Assembly: GCA_900768035.1 (NCBI GenBank)
Contig: CAAGBH010000101.1
Span: 1 to 6,325, forward strand
DNA: 6,325 bases
Origin: Clostridia bacterium
GTDB taxonomy: Bacteria; Bacillota; Clostridia; Oscillospirales; Acutalibacteraceae
Direction of reading: 5' to 3'
The notes below the pieces were generated by a model, which ran no database searches, was not told the origin of the DNA, and worked only from the letters and a program-made list of their open reading frames with translations. Of this stretch, positions 1 through 5,467 are shown one piece after another. Each line of letters begins with the position of its first letter. Position 1 is the first letter of the stretch. Made by a program: the position numbers and the translations under genes.

Positions 1-27
1 GAGTTCAGACGTGTGCTCTTCCGATCT
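1..27 (+). other. Illumina TruSeq adapter remnant (not genomic)
   Basis: These 27 bases are identical to the 3' end of the TruSeq read-2/index adapter as I know it, finishing in the diagnostic GCTCTTCCGATCT at bases 15-27. Base 28 onward is immediately coding sequence for a conserved protein, so the junction is abrupt. This is untrimmed library sequence at a contig end. Any gene call that uses bases 1-27 is an artefact, including a TTG start at 27-29 whose first T comes from the adapter. Confidence 0.97.
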
Positions 28-368
28 TGGCGGTTCTTTCTGTAGAAGAACACGATAAAATGATAGCCTTTTTATCACAGTTGACCCACTGTATAGCGGT
101 TTCGCTTATGTGTTGCAATAATACACCTGGGTTTGAAGCGTATACAGGTGACTCTTTCAGAGATTTAACCCGAATTGCCGAAATTAATGATGAGATGTGG
201 AGTGAACTGTTTTTAAGCAATAAAGAAGATTTGCTTTGCGAAATGGAAAAGTTTAAAGCATCTTTTGACTTGTTATATGAAAAAATAAAAACCGACGACC
301 GCAAAGGAATGCGAGAAATGATGCGCTTATCTACAAGCCGCCGCCGTGAATTTAATAAGAAAGCGTGA
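28..368 (+). CDS. tyrA: Prephenate dehydrogenase, C-terminal part (5' partial)
   Basis: This is the last ~113 residues of prephenate dehydrogenase, the cytoplasmic enzyme that oxidatively decarboxylates prephenate to 4-hydroxyphenylpyruvate with NAD(P)+ for tyrosine synthesis. The visible part is the helical C-terminal dimerisation domain. It carries the family signature EEHDKMIAFLSQLTH, then SFRDLTRIAEIND and MWSELFLSNK, all standard for TyrA. The N-terminal Rossmann NAD-binding domain is missing because the sequence begins here after the adapter. The first complete codon is GCG at 30-32; the codon before it is only known as ?TG. The protein stops soon after the dimerisation domain (TGA at 366-368), so it has no C-terminal ACT domain of the kind found in some Firmicutes TyrA proteins. 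It is followed at once by the DAHP synthase gene, fitting a tyrosine/aromatic operon. Confidence 0.93.
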
Positions 369-373
369 ATAAT

Positions 374-1402
374 ATGAATATGCAATTTAACCGTAAGTTA
401 CCGATACCTAAGGATATTAAGTCAGAGTATCCCGTAACTGAAAAAATGCAACTTGTAAGAGATAAAAGACAAAAGGAAATTGAAGATATTTTCACAGGAA
501 AATCAAACAAATTTATTTTGGTTATCGGTCCTTGTTCTGCCGACCATAAAGAGCCTGTGCTTGAATATATTTCCCGTTTGAGATTGGTTGAAGACAAAGT
601 AAAAGATAAAATTTTGATTATCCCCCGAATTTATACCAATAAACCAAGAACAACGGGTGAGGGATATAAGGGAATGTTGCACCAGCCCGACCCTGAAAAT
701 TCACCTGATATGCTCAAAGGTATTGTTGCTATAAGAGATTTGCATTTAAGCGCTTTGAGGGATTATGGTTTTGCTTGTGCAGACGAAATGCTTTATCCTG
801 AAAATCACCGTTATTTATCAGATTTGATAGCCTATGTTGCTGTTGGTGCTCGCTCGGTTGAAAATCAGCAACACCGCTTGACTGCAAGTGGACTTGATGT
901 TCCCGTTGGTATGAAAAACCCAACAAGTGGTGACCTTACTGTTATGATGAACTCAATTAAAGCCGCTCAAACAGGACACACATTTTTATATAGAGGTTGG
1001 GAAGTACAAAGTAAGGGTAACCCTTGCGCTCATGCGATTTTAAGAGGTTATCTTGATTTTGCGGGAAAATGTGTTTCAAATTACCATTATGAAGAATTAT
1101 TGAAACTTAATTCGCTCTATATGGAATCGGGACTTGAGAATCCATCGGCTATTGTTGATACTAATCACGCAAATTCCGGCAAAAAATATTTAGAACAGAT
1201 ACGAATTGCAAAAGAGGTTATCGCAAGCCGTAACCAGAATGAAGATATTAAAAAATTAGTTAAAGGCCTTATGATAGAAAGTTATATTGAAGACGGTGCT
1301 TGCAAGGCAGACGAGCATTGTTTCGGAAAATCTATCACAGACCCATGCTTAGGTTGGGAAAAGACCGAGAGATTAATTTACGATATTGCAGAACAAATAT
1401 AA
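374..1402 (+). CDS. aroF: 3-deoxy-7-phosphoheptulonate (DAHP) synthase, class I AroFGH type
   Basis: Condenses phosphoenolpyruvate with erythrose 4-phosphate to DAHP, the committed first step of the shikimate pathway, in the cytoplasm. Counting from ATG 374 (342 aa, close to the ~350 aa of E. coli AroG/F/H), the catalytic set is intact: GPCS at 52-55 with metal-binding Cys54, Arg85, KPRTT at 90-94, GMKN with Lys181, NHANS with metal-binding His265, Glu302, and ITD with Asp323. The ~45-residue N-terminal extension typical of feedback-inhibited enzymes is present, but I cannot say which amino acid inhibits it; the residue aligning with E. coli AroG Ser180 is Asp175. A GTG at 365 overlaps the tyrA stop, but the only purine-rich site (AAGAAAG, 357-363) lies 1 base from it and 10 bases from ATG 374, so I prefer ATG 374. 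With this weak site and a 5-base gap after tyrA, translational coupling is likely. The symbol follows the family, not a proven isozyme. Confidence 0.96.
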   Translation: MNMQFNRKLPIPKDIKSEYPVTEKMQLVRDKRQKEIEDIFTGKSNKFILVIGPCSADHKEPVLEYISRLRLVEDKVKDKILIIPRIYTNKPRTTGEGYKGMLHQPDPENSPDMLKGIVAIRDLHLSALRDYGFACADEMLYPENHRYLSDLIAYVAVGARSVENQQHRLTASGLDVPVGMKNPTSGDLTVMMNSIKAAQTGHTFLYRGWEVQSKGNPCAHAILRGYLDFAGKCVSNYHYEELLKLNSLYMESGLENPSAIVDTNHANSGKKYLEQIRIAKEVIASRNQNEDIKKLVKGLMIESYIEDGACKADEHCFGKSITDPCLGWEKTERLIYDIAEQI

Positions 1403-1403
1403 A

Positions 1404-1436
1404 AAAAGCCTGTTCGGTTATTCCGAACAGGCTTTT
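1404..1436. terminator. Bidirectional intrinsic terminator between convergent genes
   Basis: A perfect 14-bp inverted repeat (1404-1417 pairing with 1423-1436, core GCCTGTTCGG) surrounds a 5-base loop TTATT. On the minus strand the stem runs into seven T residues (complement of 1401-1407), a strong intrinsic terminator for the EF-G-like gene. On the plus strand only four T residues (1433-1436) follow, so termination of the tyrA-aroF transcript may be weaker. It fills almost the whole 43-base gap between the two stop codons. Confidence 0.93.
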
Positions 1437-1445
1437 AAAGTATTA

Positions 1446-3452
1446 TTATTTTGCGCTGTCAATAATTTTTTGCGCTATTTGTGACGGAACTTCTTCATAC
1501 CTTGCAGTTTCTAAAGTAAAGGTTGCGGTTCCTTGTGTTATAGAGCGCATAGCGGTTGAGAAGTCTGACATTTCAGCAATCGGTACTTCGCCGATGATTT
1601 CCTGCATTTTGTTTTCGGCAGGGTTCATACCGATAATTCTTCCACGGCGCTTGTTGATATCGCCGATAACATCGCCGAGCATATCATCAGGCACTAAAAC
1701 TTTCAAAGTGCCGATTGGTTCTAATAGCACAGGGGATGCTTGTGGAATACCGTCTTTATAGGCAATGGATGCCGCCATTTTAAAGGACATTTCCGAAGAA
1801 TCAACAGGGTGGTATGAGCCGTCATAAAGTGTGGCTTTAAGACCAACCATTGGATAGCCTGCAAGCACACCTTTTTGCGAAGATTCACGAAGACCTTTTT
1901 CAACAGCAGGGAAGAAGTTTTTCGGTACTGCGCCGCCGAATACTTCTTCACAGAATACTAATTCTTCTGAGTCGGTAGGCTCAAACTTAATCCATACATC
2001 GCCAAACTGACCGTGTCCGCCTGATTGTTTTTTATGTCTGCCCTGAACTTTAACAGGCTTGCGGATGGTCTCTCTGTAAGCAATTTTGGGTTGCTTTAAT
2101 TCAACTTCAGCGCCGAATTTACTCTTGAGGCGGGAAACAATAACATCAATATGTTGTTCACCCAAAGCAGAAAGTATAAGTTCGTGGGTTTCTTTATCAT
2201 TATAAATTTTAATTGTTGGGTCTTCCTCTGCCATACGGTTGAATGCCTGAGCGATTTTTTCTTCATCGCCTTTGGCTTTCGGGTAAACCGCAACAGATAG
2301 GTTGGGATTGGGGAAGTCGATTTTCGAAATAGCAATTTCACCTTTTTGTGAAAGGGTATCGCCTGTTAAAACATTACCGAGTTTTGCAACAGCGCCGATA
2401 TCGCCCGCACAGATTTCGTTGGCATCTTCCTGTTTTCCTGCTTTAAGCCACATAACTTTAGAAAGTCTTTCTTCGGCTTTGGTGCGGTTGTTTATAAGGC
2501 GTATATCATTTTTAATTACACCTGAAAGCACCTTAAAATAGGAAAGTTTTCCAACAAATGGGTCGGCAATTGTTTTAAATACGCATAAAGCGGGTTCGCC
2601 GTCAGCATCATCGCAAATACAGTCGGCGGCAGTAGGTAAAATTTGTAAGAGGTTATCAACCATAATCGGTACGGCATCACCTTTTTGCTGAACACCACTG
2701 TATACAGGGCAGATATCACCGTTTTTAACACCGATTGAAAGACCTGTTAGCATCTCGTCGATAGTAAACTCTTCGCCTGCAAAATATTTTTCCATAAGCG
2801 CTTCATCGGTTGTGGCTATTGCTTCTAAAAGCATACTTCTCATATTGTCGATTTCTTCGCTGACGGGAAGTCTCATTTCTTTAATTTCGAGACCGTTGCA
2901 GGAATAAGCCTTGTTTTCGATTAAGTTTATGTAACATTTAACTTCCTCCGCTTCTATATAGGGAACAACTATCGGGCAGATAATAGCGCCGTATTGACCT
3001 GCCAATGCAGATAAAACTCTGTAAAAATGAGCGTGTGTTGAATCAAGTTTACCAACAAAGAAAGCAACGCTTTTCTTTAAAGCACGAGCCTTTTCAAAGG
3101 CTTGTTTTGCGCCTACTGTAAGACCTGATTTACCCGAAACGGCAATAATTGCACTGTCGGCTGCGGTTAATGCTTCATAAACTCCGCCTGCGAAGTCAAA
3201 TAGACCGGGGGCGTCTATAAGGTTGAGTTTACTGTCCCCGATTTCAAGGGCGTAAACAGAAGTTGAGATTGAAGTCTTGCGTTTTTTCTCTTCTGCATCA
3301 AAGTCCATAACAGTTGTACTGTCACTAATCTTGCCTATACGTTCGGTTGCTTTACCGTAAAAAAGAATAGCGTCAGCCAATGTGGTTTTACCTGATCCGC
3401 CGTGTCCTAAAAGGGCAACATTGCGAATTTTTTCTTGTGGATATTGTTTCAA
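1446..3452 (-). CDS. Elongation factor G-like protein (EF-G paralogue)
   Basis: A 668-aa translational GTPase with EF-G architecture: G domain about 1-280, domain II about 285-375, domain III about 380-455, domain IV about 456-575, domain V about 576-668. The P-loop is GHGGSGKT (16-23), not the AHIDAGKT type of housekeeping EF-G, which places it in the EF-G-like clade found beside true FusA in many Firmicutes. Domain IV keeps the ribosome-contacting tip (QSGGHGQFGDV, 476-486) and domain V keeps EPIGTLKV and GDVIGDINKRRG, so ribosome binding is plausible. Two nucleotide-site motifs deviate: G3 is DAPGL (80-84) where EF-G has DTPGH with its catalytic His, and G4 is GKLD (134-137) instead of NKxD. 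Its cellular role is not established; translocation, or acting on stalled or idle ribosomes, are possibilities. The start is TTG at 3450-3452, chosen because AAAGGAG lies 9 bases upstream and no in-frame ATG fits. It is a single-gene transcript with its own promoter and terminator. Confidence 0.94.
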   Translation of the reverse strand: MKQYPQEKIRNVALLGHGGSGKTTLADAILFYGKATERIGKISDSTTVMDFDAEEKKRKTSISTSVYALEIGDSKLNLIDAPGLFDFAGGVYEALTAADSAIIAVSGKSGLTVGAKQAFEKARALKKSVAFFVGKLDSTHAHFYRVLSALAGQYGAIICPIVVPYIEAEEVKCYINLIENKAYSCNGLEIKEMRLPVSEEIDNMRSMLLEAIATTDEALMEKYFAGEEFTIDEMLTGLSIGVKNGDICPVYSGVQQKGDAVPIMVDNLLQILPTAADCICDDADGEPALCVFKTIADPFVGKLSYFKVLSGVIKNDIRLINNRTKAEERLSKVMWLKAGKQEDANEICAGDIGAVAKLGNVLTGDTLSQKGEIAISKIDFPNPNLSVAVYPKAKGDEEKIAQAFNRMAEEDPTIKIYNDKETHELILSALGEQHIDVIVSRLKSKFGAEVELKQPKIAYRETIRKPVKVQGRHKKQSGGHGQFGDVWIKFEPTDSEELVFCEEVFGGAVPKNFFPAVEKGLRESSQKGVLAGYPMVGLKATLYDGSYHPVDSSEMSFKMAASIAYKDGIPQASPVLLEPIGTLKVLVPDDMLGDVIGDINKRRGRIIGMNPAENKMQEIIGEVPIAEMSDFSTAMRSITQGTATFTLETARYEEVPSQIAQKIIDSAK

Positions 3453-3461
3453 TTTGATGCA

Positions 3462-3468
3462 CTCCTTT
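3462..3468 (-). promoter_or_regulatory. Ribosome binding site that fixes the TTG start of the EF-G-like gene
   Basis: Read on the minus strand this is AAAGGAG, a near-consensus Shine-Dalgarno sequence, 9 bases before TTG at 3452-3450. No ATG or GTG in the same frame lies at a usable distance, so the site decides the unusual TTG start. Confidence 0.88.
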
Positions 3469-3490
3469 AGTGAATAACTTTATGTAATAC

Positions 3491-3519
3491 ATTATAGCAC
3501 ATTTATTTGGTAAATACAA
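3491..3519 (-). promoter_or_regulatory. Promoter of the EF-G-like gene (extended -10)
   Basis: On the minus strand a perfect TATAAT (3496-3491) is preceded by TGC, giving an extended -10 element TGnTATAAT. A weak -35 candidate TTGTAT (3519-3514) lies 17 bases upstream. The extended -10 could compensate for the poor -35. The predicted transcript would have a leader of roughly 30 bases with the Shine-Dalgarno site well placed, and no room for a riboswitch. Confidence 0.72.
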
Positions 3520-3709
3520 ACAAAATTTTTCAAATCTTAAAAATAAAATTATTTAAATGTTATAAAATTGGGCATTTTGTAGTAAATAGTAGAAAAAGAT
3601 TTATGCAAATAGAAAAAATACGATTTTAAAGATTACAATTTGTCATTTTTAAGTTTTGAAAACCACTTAAAAAATTACAGTAATGATACTATTTGTAACT
3701 GAATTGTTT

Positions 3710-3739
3710 TTGGTATTTGAGTTCAAACTCGTATATAAT
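3710..3739 (+). promoter_or_regulatory. Promoter of the exported-protein gene
   Basis: A perfect TATAAT (3734-3739) lies 35 bases before the ATG at 3775, with a -35 candidate TTGGTA (3710-3715, four of six consensus bases) at an 18-base spacing. The AT-rich tracts upstream could act as an UP element. The predicted leader is about 25-30 bases. Confidence 0.65.
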
Positions 3740-3761
3740 GTATCTATAAGATAAAGATTAC

Positions 3762-3767
3762 GGGAGG
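3762..3767 (+). promoter_or_regulatory. Strong ribosome binding site for the exported-protein gene
   Basis: GGGAGG lies 7 bases before the ATG at 3775-3777. This is a near-ideal Shine-Dalgarno match and spacing, which fixes the start of the 205-aa protein. Confidence 0.88.
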
Positions 3768-3774
3768 CGGTATT

Positions 3775-4392
3775 ATGCGTAAGAAAATTTTAACGGCAGT
3801 TTCTTTGTTGCTTTGCGTTGTTATGCTTTCTTTGGTTAATTTCCGTCCCGTAACTGTTGCTCCTGAGACTGATGATAAAAATCAAACTCAGGTTGTTACT
3901 CTTTCAAGCAATAATTCGGTTGAGAATAAGGCGCTTGAAACTCGTTTTTTGAATATGCTTAATCATAATTTTGTTTATAATGATGATTTTTCTGATGACG
4001 AAAGTTTGGTTAACAATTCACTTTTGGCGCTTTTGAGTTTGGCTGAGGATTCTTATGTTGAAAAACAGTATGTTGAGGATTATATCTTCAATATGTATGG
4101 CATTGAAAATTTGAACTATGAAAACTTGAGCGAAGAATTAACTCAAAAAGATGGCTTCTTATATATTCTTCCTCGTGGATATTCTCTTTATGAGCATAAA
4201 ATAGTTTCAATAACAGAAAATCTTGACGGAAGTTACACCGTTATAACCGATGTGGAAATCTCTCTTGATGACGGCACTTATGCAAGCGAGAGAGCAACAA
4301 CTCTTTTCTTTGTAAATAATGAATCTCAGTTCGGGTTCAATATCTTATATAGTGATATTTCTTTGCAATCATCAGATGCAAAAGCGTGTTAA
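3775..4392 (+). CDS. Exported acidic protein of unknown function
   Basis: I do not recognise this 205-aa protein. It begins MRKK followed by a hydrophobic stretch (about residues 5-22), a typical Sec signal peptide or signal anchor. There is no clear lipobox (Cys14 sits inside the hydrophobic core) and no clear AxA cleavage site, so whether it is released or stays tethered is uncertain. A low-complexity linker rich in Asp, Asn, Gln, Thr and Ser follows (about 30-52). Then come a probably helical part (about 53-120, with FLNMLNHNFVYNDD and EKQYVEDYIFNMYGIE) and a probably beta-rich part (about 127-195, including NLDGSYTVITDVEISLDDGTYA). The mature part is strongly acidic. The gene has its own promoter, a strong ribosome binding site and a terminator directly after its stop, so it is probably mainly monocistronic. 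The start is well supported; the function is open. Confidence 0.85.
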   Translation: MRKKILTAVSLLLCVVMLSLVNFRPVTVAPETDDKNQTQVVTLSSNNSVENKALETRFLNMLNHNFVYNDDFSDDESLVNNSLLALLSLAEDSYVEKQYVEDYIFNMYGIENLNYENLSEELTQKDGFLYILPRGYSLYEHKIVSITENLDGSYTVITDVEISLDDGTYASERATTLFFVNNESQFGFNILYSDISLQSSDAKAC

Positions 4393-4406
4393 AGGTTAAG
4401 TATTTT

Positions 4407-4428
4407 ATCCCGACTGTAAAGTCGGGAT
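4407..4428 (+). terminator. Intrinsic terminator after the exported-protein gene
   Basis: The 9-bp stem ATCCCGACT (4407-4415) pairs perfectly with 4420-4428 around the tetraloop GTAA, a GNRA-type loop that stabilises RNA hairpins. A run of six T (4428-4433) follows. It begins 14 bases after the TAA at 4390-4392 and ends 29 bases before the GTG start of the next gene. Expression of that gene therefore depends on read-through or on a promoter I could not identify. Confidence 0.9.
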
Positions 4429-4444
4429 TTTTTCTGTATTTGAT

Positions 4445-4449
4445 AGGAG
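4445..4449 (+). promoter_or_regulatory. Ribosome binding site that fixes the GTG start of the membrane protein
   Basis: AGGAG lies 8 bases before GTG at 4458-4460. The same reading frame is open back to a GTG at 4386, but that longer form would begin inside the previous gene and run through the terminator hairpin, and it lacks a ribosome binding site. The short start is therefore preferred. Confidence 0.85.
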
Positions 4450-4457
4450 TAATTTCA

Positions 4458-5369
4458 GTGAAGAAACAACTTATATGTAATATATGTGCAATATTTTTTT
4501 CAGTTGTTTTGAGTATTGTTTTAATTTCGTTTTCGGTTTTTGCTACTTTGTATTTTTCAGTAACGGTATTAACACAACCTAAAACTATTGTAAAAGTAGT
4601 TCAGAGTGTTGATTATAAAACCGTCATTACCCAAAATAAAACCTTGAACCAAACGGTTGAAAATTTTGGTGTAAATGCTCAGGTGGTTGATAATATAATA
4701 AAGAGTGAACAAGCAAGTGATATTATTGAAAAATACGCAGATGATGTTCTTGATATTCTGGCTGAAATACCTGAGGAAAAGAAAATTGATTTTCCGATGA
4801 TTCAACATTTGGTGGATGAAAATATAGATACCGTTCTGCAAGAGACCGAAGAAAATATGAAAATAAAGATTCCAAAGAAACAGGTTAAAAGGCAGGTAAA
4901 GAATGTTATCAAACAGAATGAAAAGGTTGTAAAACAGGTGATTCCCGTTATTGAGCCGATAAGAACAGTAGTGCAAACGGTTGAAACTTACGAAACTGTT
5001 AAAAATGCAATAAGCAGAGATTCTTTTTGGTTGCTTTTGTTCGACTATTTTATGATTGCGGTTATGATTTGTATAATCAAATATAAAAATTTCAAGGGAT
5101 TTATATGGTTGTCTGTTGACTTTTTAATATCTGCTTTAACAATTTTGTGCGTTATAATCTTCAGCAAAACAAATTATGTTAAATTGATTGCTAAAAAAAT
5201 CTCATATTTTGATGAGGATGTAATCGTTTCTACAGTCTCACTGTGTGTCGATAAGCTAAACATCGGTTTTATTATCTGTTTATCCCTTTTCGTAATATGT
5301 GCAGTTGTATATGCTACACGGTTGATTATCATAAAATTTAAAAATAAGAAGTTAAATCTTCAAGCATAG
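4458..5369 (+). CDS. Four-segment membrane protein with external helical domain, unknown function
   Basis: I do not recognise this 303-aa protein. From GTG 4458 it starts VKKQLICNIC (first residue Met when translated). It has one long hydrophobic segment (about 8-38), then a ~150-residue polar region (about 39-188), then three more hydrophobic segments (about 189-208, 214-236 and 267-291) and a short Lys-rich tail (KFKNKKLNLQA). Positive charges at the N-terminus, in the loop near 209-214 and at the C-terminus suggest both ends are cytoplasmic and the polar domain is outside. That domain looks helical, with an acidic first half (EKYADDVLDILAEIPEEKK; LVDENIDTVLQETEEN) and a Lys/Gln/Val-rich second half (KKQVKRQVKNVIKQNEKVVKQ) with a heptad-like rhythm. 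There are no catalytic motifs I can name. It shares direction with the exported-protein gene upstream but is separated from it by a terminator. It could be an envelope-stress, transport-accessory or cell-surface protein; this is only inference. Confidence 0.83.
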   Translation: MKKQLICNICAIFFSVVLSIVLISFSVFATLYFSVTVLTQPKTIVKVVQSVDYKTVITQNKTLNQTVENFGVNAQVVDNIIKSEQASDIIEKYADDVLDILAEIPEEKKIDFPMIQHLVDENIDTVLQETEENMKIKIPKKQVKRQVKNVIKQNEKVVKQVIPVIEPIRTVVQTVETYETVKNAISRDSFWLLLFDYFMIAVMICIIKYKNFKGFIWLSVDFLISALTILCVIIFSKTNYVKLIAKKISYFDEDVIVSTVSLCVDKLNIGFIICLSLFVICAVVYATRLIIIKFKNKKLNLQA

Positions 5370-5400
5370 CCAACATAAAGATGAACCTCTTATGTTGGCT
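5368..5400 (+). terminator. Intrinsic terminator after the membrane-protein gene
   Basis: The 11-bp arm AGCCAACATAA (5368-5378) pairs perfectly with TTATGTTGGCT (5390-5400) around an 11-base loop. The T-run 5400-5404 follows. The first two stem bases are the last two bases of the TAG stop codon (5367-5369), so the hairpin starts inside the stop codon. Confidence 0.9.
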
Positions 5401-5410
5401 TTTTATTTGA

Positions 5411-5439
5411 TTGAAAAAAATACCTATTTGTGTTAAAAT
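5411..5439 (+). promoter_or_regulatory. Promoter of the flavoprotein gene
   Basis: TTGAAA (5411-5416, five of six -35 consensus bases) and TAAAAT (5434-5439) are separated by exactly 17 bases. The -10 is preceded by TGT, giving an extended TGnTAAAAT. It lies just after the preceding terminator and 28 bases before the ATG at 5468, so the flavoprotein gene starts a new transcription unit. Confidence 0.8.
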
Positions 5440-5467
5440 GTTTAAAAAAGAAGAAAGAATTTGAATT

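Larger units (their letters stand above)
3453..3774. other. AT-rich divergent intergenic region
   Basis: This 322-base spacer separates the divergently transcribed EF-G-like gene and the exported-protein gene. The two ends hold their ribosome binding sites and promoters, listed separately. The middle (about 3520-3705) is extremely AT-rich, with repeated A- and T-tracts of 4-6 bases (for example near 3593, 3612, 3645, 3658 and 3668). I found no convincing gene, RNA fold, operator palindrome or terminator there. The longest ATG-started plus-strand reading frame I noticed is 23 codons, without a ribosome binding site. Confidence 0.75.

Noticed and set aside
365..373. GTG at 365 as the aroF start, overlapping the tyrA stop
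   Set aside because: The only purine-rich upstream site would be 1 base away, whereas ATG 374 is at a usable 10-base distance. The three extra residues carry no conserved sequence.
5..385. 126-aa minus-strand reading frame opposite tyrA
   Set aside because: It is antisense to well-conserved tyrA coding sequence and its C-terminus (GRAHV) is translated from the sequencing adapter.
1446..3452. Ribosomal-protection tetracycline resistance protein (Tet(M)-like) or the housekeeping FusA
   Set aside because: The GHGGSGKT P-loop and the altered G3/G4 motifs fit the EF-G-like clade rather than canonical FusA or Tet(M). There is no str operon (rpsL/rpsG/tuf) context and no mobile-element context.
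3683..3754. 23-codon ATG reading frame in the divergent intergenic region
   Set aside because: It has no Shine-Dalgarno site, runs through the -35 and -10 elements of the downstream promoter, and has the composition expected of chance AT-rich sequence.
3453..3774. Riboswitch or T-box leader upstream of the divergent genes
   Set aside because: Both predicted leaders are only about 25-35 bases long, and the spacer has no GC-containing stems or terminator before either gene.
4386..4457. 24-residue N-terminal extension of the membrane protein from GTG 4386
   Set aside because: It overlaps the end of the previous gene, runs through a strong terminator hairpin and lacks a ribosome binding site, while GTG 4458 has AGGAG at 8 bases.
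4569..4976. 135-aa minus-strand reading frame rich in Asn, Ile, Leu and Phe
   Set aside because: It is the antisense shadow of the Lys/Gln/Val-rich domain of the membrane protein, with no ribosome binding site or promoter seen.
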